The notes under the pieces were generated by a model that was given only the letters and a program-made list of their open reading frames with translations, had not been told where the DNA came from and did no database searches. 64,000 nt of DNA from Lindgomyces ingoldianus (lineage: Eukaryota > Ascomycota > Dothideomycetes > Pleosporales > Lindgomycetaceae). Numbering within the stretch: position 1 is the stretch's first letter; the number at the start of each line of letters is the position of its first letter. Made by a program: the position numbers and the translations under genes. The stretch is from positions 2,364,817 through 2,428,816 of the forward strand of contig NW_022985163.1 of NCBI RefSeq assembly GCF_010093535.1, read 5' to 3'. Below are positions 33,820 through 46,400 of this stretch, in pieces.

Positions 33820-36800
33820 CTTAGGTGGATGTCTTCGCGTATAGGGTATGTTTGTAACGACGAGGTGACAGTGGGCGTCCGCACGAAGCTGCGTGGACCG
33901 TCTTTCGGGTGACGTGCCAGGAAAGGCTCTAAAGATTCCAAGGCACTCTCCTTGTAGCAACGCTTGCTCGTAGCGGTGGAAATAAACCTGAGCGGGATAG
34001 AAAGCTAGTGGTCGCAAGAAGGGATAGCGAGAGTCCGTAAGGAGCAGCGAGGGTTGCCTCTGTTTAATATCTGGGCGAAAAAGCTAGCTAGACCCTCATG
34101 GCGCGTCTCTTCATAGCTATGCTTACTCGTGGTAAAGGAGATAGGGGTGATGCCACGGAGATCGCAGCCAACAAGAGGGAGGAAAAGGTGAGCTTAAGAA
34201 TTTCAAATGGCAGAGTTCCTACACTCGGAAGGCGGTGTCCATATTGCGGTAGAGCCTCAAAAAGTGGTGTTTGTTTGATGTGGGTTCAGTGATATAGTCA
34301 CCGTAGCAAAACCACCTCATGTCCACCAAGCTCAAAATTCTCAGATAGCTCCACTTCATATGCACCGCGTGCAGGAAAGTAATAGCAGATAATTATTACA
34401 TAAATGCGCCTAGGGCATATCGGAAACTATCTCGTACACTCCCGAAGTCCTATTTGTGCCTGTGTCCTCCTGTGCAGCCCATTTTTTCGCCCTACTGGCT
34501 TTCCCTTGCGTCCTCATTTTATCCCACCATGGCTGCACATCCTAGAGTGCTTGGAATAGCAGTAACACAGCTAGCCCAACCATTTTAACCTCTTTAAAGA
34601 AAAAAAGGAATTAAAAGAAAGCCGTTCGGGCTATGGAGAATAGGTAGGCCGGAATAAACCCCAACCAAGGTTCGCACTCCCTACCGGGAGAGAAGCCGCC
34701 TACCTTGTTGGCGATTAGCTAGTTGGCTCCATAGTCAGGGGTGAACGTTCTCCTGATTGATCAGTGAAATGTGAAATATTTGCGTTTATATCCCGAATGA
34801 TTGTAAAAGCGAGAAGATCGAGAGTTCGGAGTAAGAGAGAGCCCTCAGCCTAGCGACCGTACGCACTTAGAGGTGGCAGGCAACTGGAATCACAGCACGG
34901 CCGGAGAGTTTGCGGAATGGTGACGGTGATTGGGCAAGTGAGGCTCGCAATCCGTCTAACCTAGGGTTATAAAGAACGCAGCACTAAGGGGCCATCATGA
35001 ACTGACCTTTGTAACAACCACCAGCAACGGTCGAAGTTCCATGGAGTGCAACGATAGGCAGCAACAAAGGAACCTTTCGGTATGTAACATGGGTCATTCC
35101 TTAGGGCTCAGCATATATCAGAGGACTATGTGCGTGTAACTTAACTAAGTCTGCAAATCAACGAGCCGTTGTATCTAAAGGTCCACGGCAGAATGCAAAC
35201 AGATGCAGAAGTCCCTTACTACACATCATGACTGGCGGTAGCATCTCAGAGAACAACATCAAGGCAATGGGCATCCAAAGGCTGTAGCGGCACACCATCT
35301 ACTTTTCTAATATTCCTTGGTGGATTTTAGTATGCTCGGTGGCTTTAGAAAACTACTTTAACCATGCGCCTACGAAACGTGCGCACAGAAATGTACCTCT
35401 ACATCATGAAGCGTTACGTAGAGCCTCTTTCGCTCTCCTTTTCAGATTTACAATTAGTGTCCAGGATTGAAAATGTTTTTTTAGCATCAGCCAGCGGCAT
35501 GACAGCCCTTTGGTGGTCTGTGAAACGTTGTGTGATTATGGAGAATGCGGAGAAATTTCTCCCACCTCCGCCGGACTGCAACAATTTCTCCTAAGGTCTT
35601 TCTCCACGGTTAGAATTGTGCGAGATATATTCAATAATCGCTTTTATAGTCCCTTTTAATCTTGGTTTTTCTCTTTTTCACAGTCGCGGAGTCCTGGTGG
35701 TGAGGGCGATCCGATGGTTGAGGCGACGTTGACCTTAGATTCATTACAAAGCGGGACAATCAGTTGCATAAATAACTTCCTTTTAAAATCTGGGCGGGAT
35801 TTCGAATAGGCGAATTCGTATGTTTGTTACTATATAGTGATAATGGTACTAGGGGTGGTTGAGTTCTCACGGTAGGGGCGATCTACAGGGAGGTTGAAGC
35901 GCAACCGTTCTGGAGTATGCCTAAGTCCTTAAGATGGAATCTTTAAACTAAAAAAAACATTTGTAAGCTTGGCGGTGGTGCAATGGAATAATGTTGTATT
36001 GGTGGTCTGGAGCCTCAGGGCAGTCGTATTGTGTAGAGGTGATCCGTACAGGCACTTCTAGATAACATCCCTCACTGCGTAGCGAGACACACTGTGTGGC
36101 GAGACAAATGAGGGGTACTTTGACTTTCAGCAACTGGAAAGCCCATGCGCACGACAAATATTGCTATAATTCTACAAAAATAATTTTGCTGTAGCTAATT
36201 CTAAATGCCTATGTCCCACTTTGCCTAAAAATTACGTTCGCATTATCGCTTCCGCGCCTGATTTGTACAGTGCCTTATGTTGTGGCATAACAGGCTTCCC
36301 TCCCTATAGCGCTAAACTTAACCCTTTTTTGCTCTAAGTTTTTGTAGAATAGCCTGATCCTTCTCTTATAACCTCCCTCTTATACTAGGAAGTCATCATT
36401 AACCCTGTGCGCGCTGCGAGGCGCGATTTCATGCAGGGCCACCCCGTTGATCAGTACTTTCAGCGGAAGCGAACCACCGATCCTGGCTAATGCGAGGTGA
36501 CCCCGCACGTCTTACATCATACACCCGCGGGTATTTTATTGTATGATATGTGGCTGTGCGAGATGCACAAGCGTTCAGATTATCTTTAAGTCCGACTTAG
36601 GATTAGGAGCAGTGATAAGGCATAGCCTAATGCTTATTTATTCAGTCAACGCGCTTCTAGCGTCAAAACCAGCTTCGACACACACTTCAAGATGCAGTCC
36701 AACGCACAGCGATACCTACCATCGCGCCACCCCCGAGTGCCGAGATCCGCCGCTGTCCCTTCCGCTGACCAATAGAACGACCTGATCAAGCCCATCACGC

Positions 36801-37659
36801 CCTCATGCTTCTCAAGTCCACAGCGCGCCGATTCCTAGACTAAGCCGCAGCGAGCTCTAGTCTTAGCTCGTTAAAGGGGAATACAATGTGATAGGAAGGA
36901 TATAAGCTAAGATAGAGCGCGGCGGGCCTAGAAATTAAAGCTTGCGCTTCAGCATGTGGGTTCAACTGAGCACTACTGGCAAAAGGCCGTCGTTGCAAGC
37001 GCATACGTAGGTGGAAAGACCTTGGATGTTCAGATGATATAGCTGTCGTACGGTGAAATGACCAGCGGCTCCATACTAGTGCGCAGAATCAAGCCGCCAT
37101 TAGTGGTGCTTCCATGCTCACGGTCTTGAAAGATCTCAGTCATCAGGCGGTATGGAATGCGCGCTTAGACTCTAATTCTGGGTTCTGCACGCTGGATATG
37201 GGCCCTACATCGTCATGCCCGACTCCATCAGCGCCGCAATCGACTCCACCCCTCTGTTTTTCTGTCGTGACAGAAGGCCTCGTGCATGAGCTGTGGGTGC
37301 ATTTTGAGCATGAAGGCTCATTTCATATGGAGTTCCTTCGGTCGTGGCGCACTACACGTAAACGCGATGCGGAAGGGCCTACGTATTTTCTAGCTCGCAT
37401 AATGGAATGGGGCAGAGGAAGATTCAAGGACGCCATTGTGGAGAAGCTAGATAAGGTCCAAAGATGTGGAGCTTTCGGGTAACTGATCGCATGAGCAGGA
37501 ATAACCTCTGGCATTGTACAATGTTCGTCGTTATTTTGTTTTAATTACCTATCTACTTAGATTTTCCTAGAAGCTCGTCGTCTCAAATTCTTATCTAGGG
37601 TCATGTAATTCACCACCTTATATGCCCTCCCTTTGCGTCTTATCACAGCCTAGCAACGT
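33820..37659. other. Gene-poor interval
   Basis: No credible gene. Short frames at 34098-34292, 35364-35594 and 37114-37482 have no recognised domain. At 34650-34760 there is a GGTTCGCACTCC stretch resembling a Pol III B box, but no tRNA cloverleaf can be drawn around it. Confidence 0.4.
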
Positions 37660-38715
37660 TCATTCATGTCCTCTAATATATCTAGCGACATCAGACAAGT
37701 CCAATGCCGCCCACTCTTTTTCTACACACTGCCTTAGCTCCGCAAGAGTCCGCGGACATCTCTTGGTCACTCTCTGTTTCAGCAACCGCCATACATTCTC
37801 AATTGGGTTCAGGTCCAGAGAATTAGCAGGCCAGCACATCTTGTCTATACCACACAGATTATAGAGCTGTTTAGTAAGCTTGGCAGTATGCGGGGAAGCA
37901 CCGTCTTCCATAAACATGGCGTGCCTCAAGCGATTTCCGGGGTGTTGTGCCACCCAGTCCATGAAATAGTATACCCAGGGAAGTACCCTTTCTCTATGTA
38001 CTTCACCCGTCAGCCCAGCCCATTCCTTCTCCATCACCACCATCGGCCCCTTTCCAAACGCTGAGATGCTTTCATGGATTGTCCAAGATGAGTAGGTCCT
38101 CAATTTTGGTACGCAACAGGACACGTCATACTTCTCTTCTGGTCGCCGGGTGACGTATATCCTTCCAAAGCCTTCAGTCGAAAAGGTGCACTCGTCGGTC
38201 CAGACGACCTGAGCCCACTGCTCCGCCTTCCAGTCCAAGTGCTCGATTGCCTACGCTAAGCGCACCTGCTTTTGCACTTCAGTGAGCAGAGGCTTTGCGG
38301 TGGCCACGTGGCGCCCGTAAGACTCCATTTTGAATGCTGCCATCAGCGCTTTATAACCTGCCTGCACACCTTCTAGCCGAGCAATCTCCTTGTACGTCAT
38401 TTGACGATGAGCAGCGCTAAGTGTGGCCCAAGCAACCAGGCGTTCCCGGATCCTGTCCGTAACGGCGGGCTTTCTTCCTAGTTGCTTCTGTTGAACTTTG
38501 GCTCTAGATGCAAGTACTGGCTGGACAGTAGTTCAAGGAAGCGCCATAGCCGTAGCAATTGCTTCTGTTAGCCAGCCTGACAAGTCCGAGAGTGTGAAGA
38601 TACGGCAGCGTTGTTGGTATGTTAGTCTCCTCCCTGGCTGGCGGGTACGGTCTCGGTTCCGCTGTGATGGACGTAATGCGTGATGTTGGCGAGGCCTCCG
38701 AACTATGTTGGGCAT
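37660..38715 (-). pseudogene. Tc1-type (DD34E) transposase with two nonsense codons
   Basis: A full-length transposase frame of 352 codons on the minus strand. It starts MPNIVRRPRQHHALRPSQRN with an N-terminal HTH region (LTYQQRCRIFTLSDLSGW...; KEIARLEGVQAGYKALMAAF). The DDE domain shows VVWTDECTF (first Asp about 174), MEDGASPHTAK (second Asp about 271) and WPANSLDLNPIENVW (Glu about 306). Exactly 34 residues separate the second Asp and the Glu, the Tc1 signature. Breaks are TGA at 38535-38533 and TAG at 38253-38251, both explicable by C-to-T/G-to-A change. No convincing terminal inverted repeats were found on either side, so the element ends are unknown. Confidence 0.88.
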
Positions 38716-39703
38716 GCTTGCTCTCTCGTACGTGTATTAAAGCACTTGCAAAATAGTACGTGGGTTTTGATAGGCATAGAGCACATATTCCCCCACCTTC
38801 CGTGGCATTCTCTTAGATAATAAGTTTCTTGTCAATCCACTTCTAATGCTTCAAAAGATGTACAAGATGTGACTTTTCCCAAAGGTATATATCCATTTCT
38901 TCATGTCACCACTGTTTGGCTTTCTGCTAACCGCTTCTGTCACAAATGATTTAGAATGTTCTGGTCACATTGCATCACATAAATTAACAACCTGCAGTGG
39001 CTGTGCGTTCGTGACATCAAATCAATTGAGGAGTTGTGTTCTATACACGCATTCAAATTCACTATCTCTTTTTTTGGAATCGTTACATGGCTGGTCGTCG
39101 GTTGTGTCAATTTGGCTCCCGTAGTGGGTCCAGTCCCTGGCGCCTAGTCGGATCCGCTTATGATGTCATCTGGTCCTTGCTAGAAGCTATGCTCGAAACG
39201 CGTTAGCGCCTGCCACCCTTCATGGCAACAGTGCCCATTTTCAACACCTACATGCACGCCAAAAAAATCGAGCGCCTTCTCAACAAGGTCTGTGTCAGTG
39301 CGGTTCGGCCGTCCTCCCTGCTAGTGTCACCAAGGTGTTCGTCCGCTTCTCAAGATATAAGCATATTTTGCCTAGTCGCTTGCGAATTCGCCTTCATCTA
39401 CAGCCTGACCTCTGCATGTCAGCCTTACCGCGCCACAATGAGGGATGTGCAATCAGCCGCACCCTGCCCCGACAAGTGTCGCAGCGGAATTAGCTCACAA
39501 CACTCTTGCGCTCTCTTTCCCTTAGTGCAGTTTTTGGTATAGCTCAGCGTCATATGCTCCTGTGTGCTTGCTAACAATACCTAGGAGCAATACCCTCTTC
39601 GGACGGGCGGTTTACCATACTCGTCTCATCTGTCAGGCTGCCATCTTTGAACCTGACCGAGATCTATTCCTACCGCTTGCTCCCGCCAGATATATGCGAG
39701 GCA
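38716..39703. other. Intergenic, nothing recognised
   Basis: Between the transposase remnant and the HET fragment. A 106-codon frame (39222-39542) has no recognised domain. It may include the former promoter of the HET gene. Confidence 0.4.
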
Positions 39704-40069
39704 ATGCGTCTTTTGCGACGCAGCGATACTGGCGAGTTCGCTCTTACTCAGTTTCGCGACGAGGTCATCCCTCCCTATGCGATCCTCTCACATACCTGGA
39801 CCGAGGGCCACGAAGTCACCTTCCGCGAATTGGAGGACAGAACCGGACCAAAGGCTGGCTACGACAAGATTAATTTTTGTGGACAGCAGGCTGAGCGCGA
39901 TGGCTTGGGATACTTCTGGGTGGACACTTGCTGCACTATACAGACTCACCACCGACGACAACGCCCTACGAAAAGGGTGGCATATGCCGCCGAAAATGGC
40001 GGCAGAATGTACATAGCTTTTCAATACAAACGTATTAATATTTCTGTACCGTTACCTAAGAATCCTTGA
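39704..40069 (+). pseudogene. HET domain, N-terminal half only
   Basis: From ATG 39704 the frame reads MRLLRRSDTGEFALTQFRDE, then IPPYAILSHTWTEGHEVTFR, then KINFCGQQAERDGLGYFWVD and TCC. This is the canonical first half of a HET domain (start MRLL, then YAILSHTW, then K-I-x-x-C and VDTCC), as found at the N-terminus of HET-NLR incompatibility proteins. The next conserved block (IDKSN...EAINSMFRWY) should follow directly. Instead at about 39935 the sequence changes to unrelated residues (TIQTHHRRQRPTK) and stops at 40069. A second-half HET block exists on the same strand at 62285. Either the two were one gene or this is an independent truncated paralogue. Confidence 0.85.
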
Positions 40070-40130
40070 CCAGCGCTCCAACTCGAGAACCCGCTCTTGC
40101 AATGAGGCCCTAGAATCAGGCCCCCAAGTA

Positions 40131-40170
40131 CCATGTTTTAGCGCGTAATGCACGGCCTCGCGTAATGCAC
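40131..40170 (+). repeat. pogo left terminal inverted repeat
   Basis: Matches the complement of 59107-59146 with three visible differences. Preceded by TA (40129-40130). Confidence 0.9.
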
Positions 40171-40297
40171 AATTTTGGCAATCCGCGCCTTTTACTTTTA
40201 AAGCTCTAGAGACTTACATAAATTATAGATTATATAAATTTTTTATTATAATACTAATTAAATGCTATAGATTTTATTTCTAGCAATAATTTACATG

Positions 40298-41212
40298 NNN
40301 NNNNNNNNNNNNNNNNNNNNNNNNNNNNNNNNNNNNNNNNNNNNNNNNNNNNNNNNNNNNNNNNNNNNNNNNNNNNNNNNNNNNNNNNNNNNNNNNNNNN
40401 NNNNNNNNNNNNNNNNNNNNNNNNNNNNNNNNNNNNNNNNNNNNNNNNNNNNNNNNNNNNNNNNNNNNNNNNNNNNNNNNNNNNNNNNNNNNNNNNNNNN
40501 NNNNNNNNNNNNNNNNNNNNNNNNNNNNNNNNNNNNNNNNNNNNNNNNNNNNNNNNNNNNNNNNNNNNNNNNNNNNNNNNNNNNNNNNNNNNNNNNNNNN
40601 NNNNNNNNNNNNNNNNNNNNNNNNNNNNNNNNNNNNNNNNNNNNNNNNNNNNNNNNNNNNNNNNNNNNNNNNNNNNNNNNNNNNNNNNNNNNNNNNNNNN
40701 NNNNNNNNNNNNNNNNNNNNNNNNNNNNNNNNNNNNNNNNNNNNNNNNNNNNNNNNNNNNNNNNNNNNNNNNNNNNNNNNNNNNNNNNNNNNNNNNNNNN
40801 NNNNNNNNNNNNNNNNNNNNNNNNNNNNNNNNNNNNNNNNNNNNNNNNNNNNNNNNNNNNNNNNNNNNNNNNNNNNNNNNNNNNNNNNNNNNNNNNNNNN
40901 NNNNNNNNNNNNNNNNNNNNNNNNNNNNNNNNNNNNNNNNNNNNNNNNNNNNNNNNNNNNNNNNNNNNNNNNNNNNNNNNNNNNNNNNNNNNNNNNNNNN
41001 NNNNNNNNNNNNNNNNNNNNNNNNNNNNNNNNNNNNNNNNNNNNNNNNNNNNNNNNNNNNNNNNNNNNNNNNNNNNNNNNNNNNNNNNNNNNNNNNNNNN
41101 NNNNNNNNNNNNNNNNNNNNNNNNNNNNNNNNNNNNNNNNNNNNNNNNNNNNNNNNNNNNNNNNNNNNNNNNNNNNNNNNNNNNNNNNNNNNNNNNNNNN
41201 NNNNNNNNNNNN
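40298..41212. other. Assembly gap (915 N)
   Basis: Run of N between the pogo left arm and the left LTR. True length and content unknown. The long poly-X translations across it are meaningless. Confidence 1.
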
Positions 41213-41272
41213 AGGCCGAGATGGTGCTTACGTGCGACGGGTATATATACTATTCTGTACGCAATAATTAAC

Positions 41273-41599
41273 TGTTGGTTGATTATTCGCACCTTTTTGG
41301 TTGTATTAGCGTAGTGGTACAGAGCTCCGTCCTTACACTACGTAAGGTATTATAGTAGGTACAAGACGTTGTGTAAGGAATAGAAAAGTTTAAAAGGAAA
41401 TTAGTAATTAAATACTTAGCTTAGAAGTCTAAGCACTTTAAGTATAAATTAAGCTTGTTCTAGGTTTAGTTAGTGTTAAAGTAGTTTATACTTAAGTTTA
41501 TATCTATGTTATGTTATATTTATGTTAGACGTGCACTAATAATACTTTAGTACACGTCTAATACAGTTATGTCTAGGATCTAGGGAGGATACTGTAACA
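41273..41599 (-). repeat. Gypsy left LTR (3' LTR)
   Basis: Aligns over its length with 57330-57645: shared AGTATTAT...TACAAGAC, TTAGTAATTAAATACTTAGC, TTCTAGGTTTAGTTAGTGTT and TTAGACGTGCACTAATAATA. Differences are almost all transitions, C/G in the right copy being T/A here. The outer boundary is approximate. No clear 5-bp target duplication. Confidence 0.85.
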
Positions 41600-42543
41600 G
41601 TACCCCCCTTCTTATTAAAAAGGGAATTCTTTACATTAGTAGTTCTAGCATTAAGTTGTTTTTATTAAGGTATAGGTTTAGTTTAAATAAGTATTAGGCA
41701 TAGAATTAAGTAACTGTAGAGTTTTTTTATAAGGCTTTTATAAGTTTTTATAATAGTTTATTATATCTAGTCTATTTTATAAGGTATTTATAAATACATT
41801 TTTTTTTATTAAACTAAATCTATTTAATGTCTTTTATAATATATTTTAGTTTATTATTTATAATAATAAGTTTAAGTAGCAGGTTTAGCTGTCTAGGTAG
41901 ATAGTTAGATTTAGAGGCTACTTAGCGCAGTAATAATACATAGAACACAGGGTGTATTTTTATACTGTTAGGTAGAATTAATTAGTAAGCATGTAATAAG
42001 ACTATATAAGCTACTATAAAGAGGCTAAGGTTTTTCTAATTAAGTTTCTTTAATTATTAGTTTATTTAGATATTTCTAGTGTCTAGCTAGACCTTCTTGC
42101 TAGCTGCATACGCAGGGGTAAAGGTTTAGAATTAGTTTATGTACTTTTATTAAAAAGCTTAAGCCTATGTAAGCTTTTTATAAACATATTTAAATATATT
42201 TTAAATTTTATTAATAAGTTTATTTATATTTATTACTTATATAAATTAATAAGTTAGTTAGAAAGTATTTATAAGTAGTTTAAATTTTATTTAAAGGTAG
42301 TATCTATAGTTTACTAAAAACAGAGATACTTATGTTAATTTAAATGTTATGTTATTAGCTTTAAACTATGCTATAGCTAACTATTTTACTTAGTTATTTT
42401 ACTAGTAGTTTATGTACACTTATAAGACTTATTTTATTATAGTGTTTATATTTTTAGTCTAGCTATTAGTCTTTAGGTAAAAAGCTATAGATAGATAAAG
42501 AATAATTTAAAGCTATTTATAAAGTTTATTTTAAAAGGCTAAG

Positions 42544-42735
42544 ACAAACTGCGTACCTCTGTCTAATATAATTATGTTAGGTAGGCTATAGTAAACTTAT
42601 ATGTATTAGTAGAATAACTAGGCTATATTAGGGGCAGTTATAAAGAAACATAGTATTAAGTGTTAATACTTAGTTAAGTAATTAACAACTACTATAATAT
42701 TTATATACCCTTTAAATAAAAGTAGGTTTATAATA
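42544..42735 (-). pseudogene. Gypsy integrase core remnant
   Basis: Minus-strand translation KGYINIIVVVNYLTKY ... LPNIIILDRGTQFVF corresponds to the integrase core (KGYxxILVVVDRLTK ... DRGTQFV). The catalytic Asp in VVVD reads Asn (GAT-to-AAT), a RIP-direction change. Confidence 0.8.
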
Positions 42736-43429
42736 AAATTAATTAATATGTCTTTTTAAGCTTATTTAGAAATTAGGAGTAGTTTAAGTAAGCTATTATA
42801 CCTTTTTTAAAAGGCCTTTACTTTACAGCAAGTATAGCAACATAATATGTATTAGTGTACAGTATAGAACATGCAGGGCTAGTAGTACTCTCTCTATAGT
42901 AGGTTAAAAGTCTTTTCTCTGCCTAGGTATTCTTTAACAGGTAAGTTATGTATAATTTAAAGTAGTTTAATTCTTAGTTTATTAGAATTAAAAATTATAA
43001 GTTAGTTATAGTAATATAGCTTACTATTTTAGTTTTTATAGTTAGCTAGTATTACCTTCTTTAACTAACTAGCGCTGTTTTAGAGTAGGTCTAAAGTTTT
43101 TTAAATAAATTTATTATTTAAATACTTATTAGTAATAATTTAATTAATTATTTAATTTATTTTATTTAAGTTAAGGTCTAAAAATAGCTTAAGTTAAAGT
43201 AAAGTTTAGTGTTAAGCCTTTTACACTTTTTTTTAAGCAAAGATGTCTTAGAATTGCCTTATAAAGGCATCTAGTTTCCCTCTGTTTTAACTAGAATAAT
43301 AAGTAATCTTAAAATTAAAATAAAACAAGTATTTAGACTAATAAGCTTATTAGTAGCTAAGTTATTTTATAGTTATAAAGTACTATAAGTTCTTATAGTT
43401 AGATAGGACCTGTATTAGACGAGCAGATT

Positions 43430-46400
43430 AGCCTTCCTTTCCAGGAAGAAGGGGGCTAGTCCTAATTAGGAAGGATTACGTAACAGCTTGCTTACGCGCA
43501 CAGCCGCTATAATAAACAATCTAACCAACCTAGCTTCACATCTCCTCCTGCCACGCCCACTAACCCACCTAACTAGGGCAGTGCGACCTTACTAGCTAAT
43601 TCTAAACTGCTAAGGACGCTATAAGTACACATCTTACTTTATCTGCATATTTTAGGTTAAAATCTAATTAGAATAGCCTTTAACACTTTTTACTTACTTC
43701 TAACGCAGCAAATTACATCTAATAATGCTATAATAACACTAGATAACAACTAGTTATAACTTAATAATAAGCCTTTATTACTAAAAATTAATACTAAGGT
43801 TATTATTAATTTCTAAGGTAAAAGCCTAACTAGAGGCTAAAACCTTTTAGCTAAAAAGGCTAGTGCTAATAGTAATAGTAAGTTTTACTTTACATATGTT
43901 ATAATCTAGGGCTAATTAAGAAAAATAAAAGCGCTAGATAATAATAAACTTACTTTATTAAATAACATGTTATTAAGACTTACTTTTTTGCCTTTTATGC
44001 CTAATATGTTCTAACTAGAAGACACGCAGTCTTGCCTAAGTCTAATAGCATTGCAGGCAGGACTAAACTAGACAGTGCCCGCCTGCGCCTTTAGCTAGAC
44101 TAGACTGTACAGCTTGTAGAGCAGCTAAGATTAAAGCTAGCAATAGTATAGTAAAAGTGTAAGTAAATCTAAATTAATCTAGATTAATATAACTTAAAAA
44201 GAAATTAAACTAATAATATTTTTTTATAGCCTACTTTTACTTATATCTAACTTATATCTAGCTATAGAGAACATTAGCAGTAATTTACCTATTAGCTAAG
44301 TTACAGACTATATCTGCTACTGCAAGGTCTATATCTGCAGGCCTAGGGTTAATATCTGCAGGCTTAGGGTCTGTACTAGAACACCTAGTAGCCTTAACAT
44401 AAAGCACTTTTATTTGCTCTAGGCAGACTGTACCCTTTCTAGCAGCAGTTCATGCCACTATATTCCTAGTATAGATATTACAGATATGGCATAGGTTAGG
44501 CTCTACCTGCTCTAACTCTAATTATTTTACTTTATTAAATAGATTTAGCTAAAGCTAGGTTAAAGCTAACTAAAAGCAAAAAAAAAAAAAGATTATACTT
44601 TAGCTTAAACTTTTAAGTAGTAAATTTAAGTAGTTTAACTTTTTTATAAAAGATACTAATTTATATAAAATTATTAATCTAAAGCTGCTATATAAAGGGG
44701 TCTAGACTGCTATAAAGATAATAGGACTTTTTAGGCGCCTAATAGACCTTAAGTTTATAAAAGATCTAAATGTAAAAGTTATAATAGCTTATTTAAAGTT
44801 AGTTAAGATGCAAATAAATTAGATTATTATAGTGTGTACATAAGTTAATTCTTTTTAGAACAGCTTTAACCTAGTTCTAATTAAAGTTACACGCCCTAAA
44901 GTAGCTAAGGCACTAGTAGCTTTTATAGTAGGTTAGATCTTATAAGATCTCTGCTAGAAATGCCTAAAGAAAAATAGCAAGTTTATCTACTATATATATA
45001 TTCTTAACTATTTTAGCTATAGTTGTGCAAATTATTACTATAGTGTAAAAAGTAAAAGTTATAATTTTTAAAGTAAGTTATTTTTTTTTAAATAAAATAT
45101 ACCTAGATACTAACATATATTAGTAGATTAAACTAAATTTATTAAATAAAACAAAGTCTATTAGCTAAAAAAGAAAAAAGTAATGCCTAAAAATATTACT
45201 ACCTCCTTAAAGAGCATCCCTACTCTGTAGAAAGGTCTAGCTATGCTAACATCTACTCTAACACTAAAAGGGCCTAGATTAGCTTTAACTAAGGTAGATC
45301 TAAGCCTTTAAAAAGCTACTTTAGTTTTAATTTATAATAAACTTACTATTTTTTATAATTTAGTTATAGCCTTTATAATTAACTTATTTAGTTACTAAGT
45401 TCTAAGAACTAGGGCCTAGCCTATACAGCAAAATATATACACAGCCCTACTAATTATAATTAAGTTATTCTAAGAAGTAATCTTTATAAATAATAAATTA
45501 CTATAGTCCTAGTTTAGTTAGGTCTAAGACTAGATTAAAGATATAATAAAACTTATAATAGATAAGTGCATAAAACTTAGCAAAGTAATGCAGTCCTTAT
45601 TATCCTAGTTTAATATAGTAGTAGACATTAGTATAGCTTTTAATGCTAAAAAGGGCCTAGCTAATAGTAATAAAAAAAAAGCAAAAGGGCCTATAAATAA
45701 CACTAACATAGCTAAAAGTTAATCTAAAGAAAATAAAAACTTAGAAAATACTAATAATAAAAAGTTTATAGCTACTAATAATATAAAAGTTTCTACTAAC
45801 ACTTTTTTAAATTCTAACCCTTTATTTATTAAAAAAGTTAAGACCTAATTAGCTATAAAATAATTTTATAATAAACACTTAATCTAGTTAAAGTTAAGTA
45901 ATATTAAGAAAAAAAAAGTTAAGACTATAGTAAATAATCTAGGCTACACTAATATAACTATCTCTGCAAAAAGCACACTAAAGAAAAGAAAATTCTTTAA
46001 AAAGTGTAAGTATAAGCTTAATAATTATTAGTATCTTTTCTAGACTAATTAAAGTAGACCTTAAAAGCATTAAGTAAAGTTAGTAGAGTTACTTTTAGTT
46101 TACTAAGTTTAGATAGTTAGTTTATTTTCTAGATAGATGTAAGTTAGTGTAGCAGTAGTTTGCTCTAGCACTATACCTACTAACACTTTCTCTACTAGAG
46201 TTAACAGATTAACCTTATAACAATATACTTACTATATAAAGGACAGCGTTTATAATTTTATAATAAGTAGCTAATATAATTAGATTATAGGCTACACATA
46301 ACTATTTTTATAATAGATATAAAGTAAATTAGTAGCTATACATTATTAAGACCTTTAAAGAAATAATGCTAAAGTTTAAAACCTTAAACACTTATAAACT

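Noticed and set aside
34650..34760. tRNA-like stretch with GGTTCGCACTCC
   Set aside because: B-box-like only. No acceptor, anticodon or T-arm pairing could be drawn on either strand.
37500..38800. Terminal inverted repeats for the Tc1 transposase
   Set aside because: Compared sequence on both sides. Only a weak TATTTTG similarity was seen, not enough to define ends or a TA duplication.
40291..41314. Two open frames of more than 330 codons on opposite strands
   Set aside because: Both consist almost wholly of N (translated X) across the assembly gap.
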